DNA from: Deltaproteobacteria bacterium
Lineage (GTDB): Bacteria; Desulfobacterota; Desulfobulbia; Desulfobulbales; JAGXFP01
Length of the DNA: 46,365 nt
Direction: 5' to 3'
NCBI GenBank assembly: GCA_020056965.1
Contig: JAGVGT010000027.1
Location: 1 to 46,365, forward strand
The first letter of the stretch is position 1. Every line of letters begins with the position of its first letter. Under the pieces are notes generated by a model. It saw nothing but the letters and a program-made list of their open reading frames with translations, was not told where the DNA came from and made no database searches. Shown here in pieces: positions 34,043 through 43,446 of the stretch. The position numbers were made by a program, and so were the translations under genes.

Positions 34043-34924
34043 ATGCAAAAGATCATCGACAAAGCCAAGACCCTCATCGAGGCCCTGCCCTACATGCGGG
34101 AGTTCGCCGGCCGGACCATCGTCATCAAGTACGGCGGCCACGCCATGGTCGACGAGGAACTGAAGAAAAACTTCGCCCTGGATGTGATCTTGATGAAGCA
34201 CATCGGCATCAATCCGGTCATCGTCCACGGCGGTGGACCGCAGATCAACCAGTTTTTGAAGAAGATGAACGTCCAGTCCAGCTATATCCAAGGCATGCGG
34301 GTCACCGACGGCGACACCATGGATGTGGTGGAGATGGTCCTGGTCGGCAAGGTCAACAAGGAGATCGTCGGCCTGATCAACCTCCAAGGCGGCAAGGCGG
34401 TGGGGTTGTCCGGCCGCGACGGCGACCTGGTCAAGGCCAAGAAGATGCAGATCTACAAGGAGCTGGTGGAGAACGCCCCGCCGGAACTGATCGACCTGGG
34501 CCAGGTCGGCGAGGTGACCGAGGTCAACGTCGAGATTTTGGAAACCCTGGACAGCCAGAACTTCATCCCGGTCATCGCCCCAGTGGGGGTCGGCGCCAAG
34601 GGTGAGTCCTACAATATTAACGCCGACCTGGTGGCCGGGGCCATCGCATCCAAGCTCAAGGCCCATAAGCTGATTTTGTTGACCGATGTGGCCGGGGTTA
34701 AGGACGGGGCTGGGAATTTGATTTCCTCGCTGGCCTGCGGGGAGCTGGACGGCAAGATCAAAGACGGGGTAATCACCGGCGGGATGATCCCCAAGGTCAA
34801 CTGCTGCCGTGCGGCAGTGGCGGCCGGGGTGGGCAAGGCCCATATCGTCGATGGCCGGGTTGAGCATGCCATCTTGCTGGAGATCTTCACCCAGGCTGGG
34901 ATTGGTACGGAGATTGTGCAGTGA
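34043..34924 (+). CDS. argB: N-acetylglutamate kinase
   Basis: A 293-residue amino-acid kinase that phosphorylates N-acetylglutamate, the second step of arginine synthesis. [10 protein letters not shown] and [10 protein letters not shown] are the phosphate and substrate loops; [11 protein letters not shown] and GGMIPKV are conserved C-terminal motifs. The N-terminal helix ([19 protein letters not shown]) is of the kind that links dimers into arginine-sensitive hexamers, so feedback inhibition is likely. The ribosome-binding site is weak. About 1 kb of repeats and two small genes separate it from argD. Confidence 0.97.
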   Translation: MQKIIDKAKTLIEALPYMREFAGRTIVIKYGGHAMVDEELKKNFALDVILMKHIGINPVIVHGGGPQINQFLKKMNVQSSYIQGMRVTDGDTMDVVEMVLVGKVNKEIVGLINLQGGKAVGLSGRDGDLVKAKKMQIYKELVENAPPELIDLGQVGEVTEVNVEILETLDSQNFIPVIAPVGVGAKGESYNINADLVAGAIASKLKAHKLILLTDVAGVKDGAGNLISSLACGELDGKIKDGVITGGMIPKVNCCRAAVAAGVGKAHIVDGRVEHAILLEIFTQAGIGTEIVQ

Positions 34925-34956
34925 CCTAGGGGGCGGATCACAAAATAAAAAGTTTT

Positions 34957-35034
34957 CGTTCCCATGCTCTGCGTGGGAACGCCCCGACCTTTGGACGCTC
35001 CGGCGTCCTTTGGTGACGCTGGAGCGTGGGAACG
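34957..35034. repeat. Dispersed CGTTCCCA...TGGGAACG repeat
   Basis: CGTTCCCA (34957-34964) pairs with TGGGAACG (34974-34981); a second GAGCGTGGGAACG lies at 35022-35034, in the same sense as the second arm. The intervening part has further GACGCTC/GAGCGTC-like pairing. This is a common intergenic repeat type, immediately after argB. Confidence 0.65.
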
Positions 35035-35120
35035 ATGTATAGCGAGTTTGGGGTTGGCGCTGAGATGATGGGATCAGGAAGGTACTGCTTCGTATTGTAG
35101 GGACTAATGAAAAAGTACCT

Positions 35121-35152
35121 CCGTTCATGCTGAGCTTGTCGAAGCATGGCCC
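35121..35152 (+). repeat. Hairpin repeat A, copy 5 (5' end of GIY-YIG element 2)
   Basis: CCGTT, arm CATGCT (35126-35131), loop GAGCTTGTCGA, arm AGCATG (35143-35148), GCCC. It is separated from the nuclease ATG at 35168 by a leader of the same length as in element 1. Confidence 0.85.
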
Positions 35153-35167
35153 AAATCGGGGGCAGGC

Positions 35168-35470
35168 ATGGGCTTCTTTGTCTACATCCTAGGTTGTTCG
35201 GACGGCTCCTTCTACACCGGCCACACCGACAACCTGGAAAAACGGCTGACTGAGCATGCCACCGGCGCAACTGGCGGCTACACAACAACCCGGCGGCCGG
35301 TGCAGTTGCTGTTCTTCCATGAGTTTCCCAGCCGGGAGGAGGCCCTGGCCGCCGAACTCCAGATCAAGGGCTGGAGCCGGAAGAAGAAAATGGCGCTGAT
35401 GGCCGGGGATTGGCGGGAGGTTTCCAGGCTGGCGAAGAATCGCCACTTGGATGTGAAGCCCCCTTTTTGA
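35168..35470 (+). CDS. GIY-YIG nuclease family protein, intact copy
   Basis: A 100-residue single-domain nuclease. GIY is represented by VYILGCSDGS and YIG by FYTGHTDNLEKRL; the later Arg/His/Glu positions (TEHATGATGGYTTTRR, SREEALAAELQIK) and the typical tail GWSRKKKMALMAGDW follow. The UvrC-type fold cuts DNA with a metal and two Tyr. Stand-alone proteins of this size are widespread but mostly uncharacterised. Both catalytic Tyr are present, unlike the copy at 30347. Repeat A lies at its 5' side and another repeat set directly after its stop. It is inserted between argB and argD, where it has no evident metabolic role. Confidence 0.9.
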   Translation: MGFFVYILGCSDGSFYTGHTDNLEKRLTEHATGATGGYTTTRRPVQLLFFHEFPSREEALAAELQIKGWSRKKKMALMAGDWREVSRLAKNRHLDVKPPF

Positions 35471-35480
35471 ATGAGTAATT

Positions 35481-35512
35481 CCGTTCATGCTGAGCCTGTC
35501 GAAGCATGGCCC
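35481..35512 (+). repeat. Hairpin repeat A, copy 6 (CATGCT/AGCATG type)
   Basis: CCGTT, arm CATGCT, loop GAGCCTGTCGA, arm AGCATG, GCCC. It begins ten bases after the stop of the intact GIY-YIG gene and forms the left end of the ORF-less derivative. Confidence 0.85.
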
Positions 35513-35535
35513 AGATTAGGAGAAGGCTTGGGCTT

Positions 35536-35567
35536 GGGCCGCCCTTCGACAGGCTCAGGGTGATCGG
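35536..35567 (-). repeat. Hairpin repeat A, copy 7 (CACCCT type, right end)
   Basis: On the minus strand: CCGAT, arm CACCCT, loop GAGCCTGTCGA, arm AGGGCG, then GCCC. One mismatch in the stem. It closes the ORF-less derivative and precedes the small membrane-protein gene. Confidence 0.8.
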
Positions 35568-35605
35568 AATTATTGTTTGTGTGACATGAATCAAGGATGA
35601 ACTAG

Positions 35606-35878
35606 ATGCATAAGAAGGTCATGGTGATATGCTTTGTGACCCTCGCACTGGCGTGCTTTGTTCTGAAGCTGATCCTTTATTATCACTTCATGGACACATC
35701 GCCCCAAACCCCAAACATTGCCACCAATCAAGTTTATCCTCTGAATAATCACGGCTACATCTTTTACGTGACAATGAACCAGAATTTATGGCAGGACATT
35801 TTGTGGTATGCATTTTTTGTTTTTGGACTTGCTGGAGGGATTCTGGAGGCGCGGTGGAAGACAATTCGAACCAACTAA
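35606..35878 (+). CDS. Small two-span membrane protein of unknown function
   Basis: A 90-residue protein with hydrophobic segments at about residues 5-27 and 66-82 and a loop PNIATNQVYPLNNHGYIFYVT between them. The P-x-x-x-T-x-x-x-Y-P-LNNHG-x-x-x-YVT pattern looks like a recurring small membrane-protein family seen in scattered genomes, but I cannot name it. It is AT-richer than the arg genes around it and lies next to repeat A, so it may be carried cargo. Confidence 0.7.
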   Translation: MHKKVMVICFVTLALACFVLKLILYYHFMDTSPQTPNIATNQVYPLNNHGYIFYVTMNQNLWQDILWYAFFVFGLAGGILEARWKTIRTN

Positions 35879-35927
35879 ATTATCGTAGGGTTTTCCCCGC
35901 GTATAGAGCTTTATAGAGAGAAAAATC

Positions 35928-37127
35928 ATGAACAACCAAAAACTAATCGCCAGGAGCAACTCCGTGTTTATCAACACCTACGGCCGCTACCCGGCGGCAA
36001 TGATCGAGGGCAAGGGCTGCCGGCTGACCGATGCCGATGGCCGGGTGTTTCTGGATTTTCTGGCCGGGATCGCGGTCTGCAGCCTGGGCCATTGCCATCC
36101 GGCGGTGACCGCAGCGATCTGTGCTCAGGCCTCCAAGCTGGTCCACGTCTCCAACCTCTACCACACCCTGCCGCAGACCGAGCTGGCCGAGCTGCTGGTG
36201 GCCAACTCCTTTGCCGACCGGGTCTTCATGTGCAACAGTGGCGCCGAGGCCAACGAGGCGGCGATCAAGCTGGCCCGCAAGGCCGGCGGCGAGGGGCGCT
36301 ACGAGATCATCTCGCTGGAGGGTTCCTTCCACGGCCGGACTCTGGCCGCCGTAGCCGCCACCGGCCAGGCCAAGTTCCATAAGGGCTTCGAGCCGCTGCC
36401 GGCGGGCTTCATTCATGCTCCCTTCGGCGACCTGGCCGAGCTGGAGAAATTGATTACCCCGCAGACCTGCGCCATTCTCTGCGAACCCTTGCAGGGCGAG
36501 GGCGGGGTGCGGCCGCTGCCGGTTGAATATCTCCAGGGGATTCGGACCCTCTGCGACCGTCACAACCTGCTGCTGATTCTGGACGAAATCCAGGTCGGCA
36601 TGGGCCGCACCGGCACTCTCTTCGCCTATGAGCAGTTCGGGATCACCCCGGACATCATCACCCTGGCCAAGGCCTTGGGCAACGGGCTGCCGATCGGCGC
36701 CCTCTTAACCAGTGAAAAGGTGGCGGCAGCTTTCGAGCCGGGCAGCCATGCCTCGACCTTCGGCGGCAACCCGGTGGCCTGCGCCGCCGCGGTGGTGGTG
36801 ATGCAGACCATGCTGGGCGAGGGCTTCCTGGCCGACGTGCGGGCCAAAGGCGAATATCTGGCCGCTGGACTCAACAAGCTGAGTCGGATGTTCCCGGCCA
36901 TCGGCGCCGGGGCGCGGGGCATGGGGCTGATCCAGGGTCTGGCCTTAAGCCCGGAATTTATCCCCCGGGGCCCCGAGATCGTCAACCGGCTCTTCGAGGC
37001 CGGGGTCCTGGCCAATTTTGCCGGCGGACTGGTTCTGCGTTTCCTGCCGCCGCTGGTGGTAAGTCGGGCCGAGATCGACGAACTGCTCGCCGCCCTGGCC
37101 CGGGTCTTCGCGGAGATGCTTGACTAG
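35928..37127 (+). CDS. argD: Acetylornithine aminotransferase
   Basis: A 399-residue class III PLP aminotransferase. CNSGAEANEAAIKLARK binds the cofactor phosphate, ILDEIQVGMGRTG holds the conserved Asp, and the Schiff-base Lys is in TLAKALGNGLPIGA. It makes N-acetylornithine from N-acetylglutamate semialdehyde; in many bacteria it also serves succinyl-diaminopimelate synthesis. AGAGAG precedes the ATG. Confidence 0.96.
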   Translation: MNNQKLIARSNSVFINTYGRYPAAMIEGKGCRLTDADGRVFLDFLAGIAVCSLGHCHPAVTAAICAQASKLVHVSNLYHTLPQTELAELLVANSFADRVFMCNSGAEANEAAIKLARKAGGEGRYEIISLEGSFHGRTLAAVAATGQAKFHKGFEPLPAGFIHAPFGDLAELEKLITPQTCAILCEPLQGEGGVRPLPVEYLQGIRTLCDRHNLLLILDEIQVGMGRTGTLFAYEQFGITPDIITLAKALGNGLPIGALLTSEKVAAAFEPGSHASTFGGNPVACAAAVVVMQTMLGEGFLADVRAKGEYLAAGLNKLSRMFPAIGAGARGMGLIQGLALSPEFIPRGPEIVNRLFEAGVLANFAGGLVLRFLPPLVVSRAEIDELLAALARVFAEMLD

Positions 37128-37159
37128 TCCTGACCGGCGGGCTTTCGACAGAAAAATCT

Positions 37160-37188
37160 TTGCAAAAAAGAACCATATTTTGTAATGA
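37160..37188 (+). promoter_or_regulatory. Candidate promoter of argF
   Basis: TTGCAA (37160-37165), 17-nt spacer, TAATGA (37183-37188), in an AT-rich patch of the 203-bp argD-argF gap. The predicted start falls at the base of the hairpin at 37195-37221. Confidence 0.5.
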
Positions 37189-37194
37189 TACACC

Positions 37195-37221
37195 CTTCCC
37201 GTCGGAAATCCCGGCGGGAAG
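37195..37221 (+). promoter_or_regulatory. Leader hairpin upstream of argF
   Basis: CTTCCCGTCGG (37195-37205) pairs with CCGGCGGGAAG (37211-37221), 11 bp with one wobble and a 5-nt loop, followed by TTGATTTTC. It is either the argD terminator or a 5'-leader structure of argF transcripts. Confidence 0.55.
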
Positions 37222-37330
37222 TTGATTTTCAATCCCAGATAAACCAGCTTTACCGACGGCTCAATCTGCCCCCGCAACGGCGATGGCGCAGTGATTGGGC
37301 CAGAATTTTTTTCGAGAAACGAGATTGATT

Positions 37331-38242
37331 ATGGCAAAGCATCTTCTCTCACTGTGGAACTTTGACCGGCCGGCGCTCCAGGCTTATATTGATCTGGCCC
37401 TGCGCCTCAAAAAGGAAAGCAAGGCTGGCGTGCGCCACCAGTTGCTGGCCGGCCGGGTGGTCGGCCTGATCTTCGAAAAGCCCTCGACCAGAACCAGGGT
37501 CTCCTTCGAGGCCGCCATGTACGGCCTGGGCGGCCAGGTCATCTACCTCTCCGGCCGCGACACCCAGCTGGCCAGGAACGAGCCGCTCAAGGACATGGCC
37601 CGGGTCATGGACCGCTACGTCGATGGCCTGGTGGTGCGGACCTACGGCCAGGAGGTCGTCGAGGAGCTGGGCCGCTATTCGCAGGTACCGGTGATCAACG
37701 CCCTGACCGACCTGCACCACCCCTGCCAGATCCTCTCCGATGTGCTGACCGTCATTGAAAAGCGGGGCGAGATCGCCAACCAGAAGATCGCCTGGGTCGG
37801 CGACGGTAACAATATGGCCAATTCCTGGATCCAGGCGGCCGGCCGCTTCGGCTTCCACCTGACCCTGGCCTGCCCGCCCGGCTACGAGCCGAATGCGCAG
37901 ATTCTGGCCGAGGCCCGCCAGAACGGCACCGGCACCATCGAGTTGACCTCCGACCCGGTGGCGGCGGTTAAAAACGCCGATGTGATCAACTGCGATGTCT
38001 GGGCCAGCATGGGCCAGGAGAGCGAGCAGGAGGCCAGGCTCCAGATCTTCCAGGCCTACCAGGTTAACGATGCCCTGCTGGCCCAGGCCAAGCCCGGGGC
38101 CATCGTCCTGCACTGCCTGCCGGCCCATCGCGGCGAGGAGATCACCGACGAGGTACTGGAAGGACCGCAGTGTGTGGCCTTTGATCAGGCCGAGAACAAG
38201 CTCCATATCCACAAGGCAATCCTGGCCAGCCATCTGGGGTGA
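37331..38242 (+). CDS. argF: Ornithine carbamoyltransferase
   Basis: A 303-residue OTCase: STRTR (residues 52-56) binds carbamoyl phosphate, HPCQ follows, and HCLPAHRG near the C-terminus holds the catalytic Cys that identifies ornithine rather than aspartate specificity. It forms citrulline from ornithine and carbamoyl phosphate. An in-frame TTG at 37295 exists, but the ATG at 37331 gives the normal N-terminus (MAKHLLSLWNFD). Confidence 0.97.
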   Translation: MAKHLLSLWNFDRPALQAYIDLALRLKKESKAGVRHQLLAGRVVGLIFEKPSTRTRVSFEAAMYGLGGQVIYLSGRDTQLARNEPLKDMARVMDRYVDGLVVRTYGQEVVEELGRYSQVPVINALTDLHHPCQILSDVLTVIEKRGEIANQKIAWVGDGNNMANSWIQAAGRFGFHLTLACPPGYEPNAQILAEARQNGTGTIELTSDPVAAVKNADVINCDVWASMGQESEQEARLQIFQAYQVNDALLAQAKPGAIVLHCLPAHRGEEITDEVLEGPQCVAFDQAENKLHIHKAILASHLG

Positions 38243-38289
38243 TTGCTTCCCATGTGGAAAGGCCGAATGCGACGTAACCTAGGAGAGTT

Positions 38290-38422
38290 CGTCATTGCGA
38301 GGAAGGGCGTAGCCCCGACGTGGCAATCTCCTGTTGCATGCACGATTTTCATAAGCCAAACTTGGCACATGGTTGCCAAACTCCCAGGAGATTGCTTCGT
38401 CGTTACACTCCTCGCAATGACG
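38290..38422. repeat. MITE-like element with CGTCATTGCGAGGA terminal inverted repeats, copy 2
   Basis: A 133-bp unit with 14-bp perfect inverted ends (38290-38303 and 38409-38422) and an inner inverted pair (GCAATCTCCTG / CAGGAGATTGC). It is the same family as 1955-2068, here inserted between argF and argG. No ORF is inside. Confidence 0.75.
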
Positions 38423-38500
38423 CGGGAGACGCTATTCCGGTTCGGAAAAAACGAAAAGAGTTGTTTCCAGACCGAAACTAATTAATTTCAGGCAAAGCAT

Positions 38501-39712
<1,212 letters not shown>

Positions 39713-39715
39713 GCC

Positions 39716-41104
39716 ATGAGCAAGAAACCATGGGGAGGTCGCTTTGCGACCACCACTGCCGCCACCGTCGAGGAGTTTACCGCCTCGCACCAGTTCGACC
39801 GCATCCTCTACCGGCAAGATATTGCCGGCAGCAAGGCCCACGCCCGGATGCTGACCCGCCAGGGGCTGATCAGCGCCGAGGAGGGCGACCTGATCGTCGG
39901 AGGACTAAGTCAGATTGAGGCGGAAATCGACCACGGCCACTTCGAGTTCAGCGACGGGCTCGAAGACATCCACATGCACATCGAACAGGAGCTGGTCGTC
40001 AAGATCGGCGCGGCCGGCCAGAAACTGCACACCGGCCGGAGCCGCAACGACCAGGTGGCCCTCGACCTGCGCCTCTACCTGCGCGACGAGATCGACCGGA
40101 TCAGCGAATTGGTTGCGGCGCTGCAGAAATCCCTGGTCTGCCAGGCCCGCAAAAACCTCGGCGTGATCATGCCCGGTTACACCCACCTGCAGCGGGCCCA
40201 ACCGGTCCTGTTGTCCCACCATCTGCTAGCCTATTATGAGATGTTCGGCCGCGACCGGGAACGGCTGGCCGACTGCCGCAAAAGGGTCAACGTCATGCCT
40301 TTGGGCGCCGCCGCTTTGGCCGGCACCGGCTTACCGATCGACCGGGAAAGCGTCGCCGCCGAGCTGGAGTTCCCGGCGGTCACCGCCAACAGCATGGATA
40401 CGGTGGGCGACCGCGATTTCGCCATCGAGTTCGCCAGTGTCGCCGCCCTGGCCCAGGTCCATCTAAGCCGGTTGGCCGAGGAGCTGGTCCTCTGGTCCAC
40501 CGAGGAGTTCGGCTTCGTGACCCTGGCCGACAGCCACACCACCGGCAGCAGCATCATGCCCCAGAAGAAAAACCCCGACATCCCCGAACTGATCCGGGGC
40601 AAGTCCGGCCGGGTGATCGGCAATCTGGTCTGTCTGCTCACGATCCTGAAAGGGCTGCCGCTCACCTACAACCGCGACCTCCAGGAAGACAAGGAACCGG
40701 TCTTCGACACCGTCAAAACGCTCTCGGCCTGCCTCTCCCTGGCCGCCGAGATGCTGGCCAATCTGGAATTTCGCCGCGACCGTTTGACTGCGGCGGCGGC
40801 CGGCGGCGGCTTCATGACCGCCACCGATCTGGCCGACTACCTGGTCACCCGGGGCTTGCCCTTCCGGCAGGCCCACAGCGTGGTCGGCAAAGCCGTCGCG
40901 CATTGCCTGACCGTCGGCAAACCGCTCACCGAACTGAGCCTGGCTGAGTTGCAAAAGTTTTCCCGACTGATCGAGGCGGACGTCTTCAGTTGTCTCTCCG
41001 TGGAGGGTTCGGTGGCCAGCCGCCGTTCCACCGGCGGTACCGCCCCCGACCGCGTGGCCGAGGCCCTGGGTCGGGCCGAGCAAGCCCTGGGGATCGCGGG
41101 GTGA
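39716..41104 (+). CDS. argH: Argininosuccinate lyase
   Basis: A 462-residue fumarase/aspartase-superfamily lyase with the signature GSSIMPQKKNPD (flexible catalytic loop) and LHTGRSRNDQVALD near the N-terminus. It splits argininosuccinate into arginine and fumarate, the last step of the pathway. Its stop overlaps the GTG start of the following lipoprotein gene by four bases. Confidence 0.98.
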   Translation: MSKKPWGGRFATTTAATVEEFTASHQFDRILYRQDIAGSKAHARMLTRQGLISAEEGDLIVGGLSQIEAEIDHGHFEFSDGLEDIHMHIEQELVVKIGAAGQKLHTGRSRNDQVALDLRLYLRDEIDRISELVAALQKSLVCQARKNLGVIMPGYTHLQRAQPVLLSHHLLAYYEMFGRDRERLADCRKRVNVMPLGAAALAGTGLPIDRESVAAELEFPAVTANSMDTVGDRDFAIEFASVAALAQVHLSRLAEELVLWSTEEFGFVTLADSHTTGSSIMPQKKNPDIPELIRGKSGRVIGNLVCLLTILKGLPLTYNRDLQEDKEPVFDTVKTLSACLSLAAEMLANLEFRRDRLTAAAAGGGFMTATDLADYLVTRGLPFRQAHSVVGKAVAHCLTVGKPLTELSLAELQKFSRLIEADVFSCLSVEGSVASRRSTGGTAPDRVAEALGRAEQALGIAG

Positions 41105-42174
41105 GACGTCTGCGTCTGCTCAAGGCCTTCTGCCTGTTGACCGGGGTCTTGCTGCTGCCCAATTGCGGCCGAAAAACCACGCCGGTGCCGCCCGAGGCTG
41201 CAATACCGGCCCCGATTGGTGACCTGAAGGTTGGAGTCGATCCGGAAGGGCTTACCCTCCATTGGTCCTGGCCGCAAAAGACCGAAAAAGGGGCCGCGCT
41301 ACGGCGGGTCAGTGAATTTGTGGTCGAGCGGGCGGAAAATCCCGCCGACGGCTTCTGTGCTGACTGTCCATTGCGCTATCAGACCGTCGCCAGCCTGGAA
41401 GGCGGTCCGCTACCGGAGCGGCCGGAGACGGCAATCTTGAGCTATCGCGACCAGAATCTGCGAGCCGGTTATCATTACTCCTACCGGGTCAGCAGCAGCC
41501 TGGGTTGGCGGGTGATCAGTGCTCCATCCACCCCGGTCGGCCTGGTCTGGCAGGTCCCGTTGGCGCCACCCGTTGCGCTGGTTGGCACGAACGGTGTGCA
41601 GGAGGTATCTTTAAGCTGGCTGCCGCCGGAACGCGACCGGGATGGGCAGATGGTCGCCGGAGCGCTGCTGTACCAGGTCGAGCGGAGCGAGGCGGGACAA
41701 ACCTTCCGGTCAGTCTGTGGCAACCTGACAACACCAGCCTTTACTGACCAGGGGCTCAGGAGCGGCATCAATTACCAGTACCGGGTCCGGGCGGCCCGGG
41801 TCAGCGGCGGGACCGGAGAGTATTCCGCCCCGCTGGCCGTGACCCTCGCGGATACGACCCCGCCACCGGTGCCATTCGGGTTATCGGCCGTGATTACCCG
41901 GGAGTCGGTGCGACTCTTCTGGGAGCCTTTGAGCGGCGAGGATCTGGGCGGCTTCATGATTTACCGGCGGCGGCAGTTGCCGACCGGCAGCACCGAACTG
42001 GAACTGATCGGTCAGGTGGAGGGGCGGATCACCACTTTTATCGATCCCCTGCCTTTGCCGGAGGATGATGAGGTTCGACACTACGCCCTGAAGTCCTTCG
42101 ACCGGGCCGAGCCCCCCAACCTGAGCGAATATTCCCGGGACGCACAAACCACAGCCAAATCGAGACAACCATGA
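41101..42174 (+). CDS. Lipoprotein with LptM-like N-terminus and fibronectin type III domains
   Basis: A 357-residue protein starting at GTG 41101 (GTGA overlap with argH). The signal sequence (LRLLKAFCLLTGVLLLPNCG) ends at a lipobox-like Cys near residue 24. The next residues, CGRKTTPVPPE, resemble the CG-x-K-x-P-x-x-PP start of LptM (YifL), the small lipoprotein encoded beside dapF/lysA in E. coli. Two to three fibronectin type III-like domains follow (APIGDLKVGVDPEGLTLHWS, VALVGTNGVQEVSLSWLPP, PVPFGLSAVITRESVRLFWE). Its stop overlaps the lysA start by four bases. An open frame extends upstream into argH but is only shadow. The lipobox is imperfect (Asn before Cys). The role is inferred from position; surface or outer-membrane location is likely. 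Confidence 0.78.
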   Translation: MRRLRLLKAFCLLTGVLLLPNCGRKTTPVPPEAAIPAPIGDLKVGVDPEGLTLHWSWPQKTEKGAALRRVSEFVVERAENPADGFCADCPLRYQTVASLEGGPLPERPETAILSYRDQNLRAGYHYSYRVSSSLGWRVISAPSTPVGLVWQVPLAPPVALVGTNGVQEVSLSWLPPERDRDGQMVAGALLYQVERSEAGQTFRSVCGNLTTPAFTDQGLRSGINYQYRVRAARVSGGTGEYSAPLAVTLADTTPPPVPFGLSAVITRESVRLFWEPLSGEDLGGFMIYRRRQLPTGSTELELIGQVEGRITTFIDPLPLPEDDEVRHYALKSFDRAEPPNLSEYSRDAQTTAKSRQP

Positions 42175-43430
42175 ACCATTTCATCTATCGGAACCAGGAA
42201 CTCTGTTGTGAAGAAGTCGAGGTGGCGAAGATTGCCGCCGAGGTGGGCACCCCCTTCTATCTTTACAGCCATGCCACCCTGGCTCGCCACTTTCAGACCT
42301 TTGACTCCTCCTTTGCCAACATCCCGCACCTGAGCTGCTTTGCGGTCAAGTCCTGTTCCAATATCGCCATCCTCCGGCTCTTCGCCCAGCTGGGCGGCGG
42401 TGCCGACATCGTCTCCGGCGGTGAACTCTTCCGGGCGCTTACTGCCGGGGTGCCGCCCGAACGGATCGTCTATTCAGGGGTCGGCAAAACCCGCGAGGAA
42501 CTGGCCTATGCGCTACGCGCCAATATCCTCCAGTTCAACGTCGAGTCCGAACAGGAATTGGAGGCCTTACAGGAGGTAGCGGCCGCCGCCGGGGTCAAGG
42601 CGCGAGTCTCCTTCCGGGTCAACCCCGATGTGGATCCCCAGACCCATGCCTACATCTCCACCGGCCTGGCCAAGAACAAGTTCGGCATCCCCATCGACCA
42701 GGGGGTTGCCGTGTATCTGCGGGCCCGGGAGCTCGCCAATATCCAGGTGCAGGGGGTCAGCTGCCATATCGGCTCCCAGCTCACCCAGGTCTCGCCATTT
42801 ATCGAGTCGCTGCGGAAACTCAAAAACTTCATCGCCCGGCTTCAAGCCGAGGGGATCAGGATCAGCCACCTCGATCTGGGCGGCGGGCTGGGCATTCAGT
42901 ACCGGGACGAGGAGCCGCCCCACCCCGAGGAATACGCCCAGGCCATCCAGGCCGAATTGGCCGGGCTGGACTGCACCTTGATCCTGGAACCGGGCCGGGT
43001 TATAGTGGGCAACGCCGGGGCGCTGATTACCCGGGTTCACTACACCAAGCAGGGGCCGGCCAAGAAGTTCGTCATCGTCGATGCCGGTATGAATGACCTG
43101 GCCCGCCCCAGCCTTTACGGGGCTTATCACGCCATTCGGCCGGTCCGTGACCATGGCCAGGGCCGGGAAGTGGCCGATGTGGTGGGGCCGATCTGCGAGA
43201 CCGGTGATTTTCTCTCCCGCGATCAGGAGGTACCGGTCAGTCTGCCCGGTGAACTGCTGGCGGTGATGAGTGCCGGCGCCTACGGCTTTTCCATGTCGTC
43301 CAACTACAATTCACGGCCCCGGGTGGCCGAGGTGCTGGTAGCCGGCGCTGGCTACCATGTCATCCGGCAGCGGGAAAATTACGAAGACTTGGTTCGAGGC
43401 GAGGAAATCCCCGCCTTTCTGCAGTCCTGA
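42171..43430 (+). CDS. lysA: Diaminopimelate decarboxylase
   Basis: A 419-residue PLP enzyme of the alanine-racemase fold. The Schiff-base Lys60 is in CFAVKSCSN; HIGSQ, DLGGGLGIQY and the catalytic Cys in ICETGDFL follow. It makes L-lysine from meso-diaminopimelate. ATGA overlap with the preceding lipoprotein gene; dapF starts 16 nt after its stop. Confidence 0.98.
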   Translation: MNHFIYRNQELCCEEVEVAKIAAEVGTPFYLYSHATLARHFQTFDSSFANIPHLSCFAVKSCSNIAILRLFAQLGGGADIVSGGELFRALTAGVPPERIVYSGVGKTREELAYALRANILQFNVESEQELEALQEVAAAAGVKARVSFRVNPDVDPQTHAYISTGLAKNKFGIPIDQGVAVYLRARELANIQVQGVSCHIGSQLTQVSPFIESLRKLKNFIARLQAEGIRISHLDLGGGLGIQYRDEEPPHPEEYAQAIQAELAGLDCTLILEPGRVIVGNAGALITRVHYTKQGPAKKFVIVDAGMNDLARPSLYGAYHAIRPVRDHGQGREVADVVGPICETGDFLSRDQEVPVSLPGELLAVMSAGAYGFSMSSNYNSRPRVAEVLVAGAGYHVIRQRENYEDLVRGEEIPAFLQS

Positions 43431-43446
43431 GGTTGGAGAAGAGATT

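Larger units (their letters stand above)
35481..35567 (+). mobile_element. ORF-less derivative of the GIY-YIG element (MITE-like)
   Basis: The left end is a full repeat A (35481-35512, CATGCT type), then the same leader seen before the nuclease genes (GCCCAGATTAGGAGAAGGC, then TTGGGCTT where the genes have ATGGGCTT), and directly the inverse CACCCT-type repeat (35536-35567). The nuclease coding part is absent. All three leaders align without gaps. This is what an internal deletion of the element would leave. Confidence 0.7.

Noticed and set aside
35364-35594. Minus-strand open frame across the end of the GIY-YIG gene and the repeats
   Set aside because: Made of repeat sequence read in translation (LSLSKGG, LRQAQHE); no independent coding signal.
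38370-38386. Possible sigma-54 -24/-12 promoter (TGGCAC then TTGC)
   Set aside because: The GG-to-GC spacing is one base short, and the site lies inside a mobile repeat.
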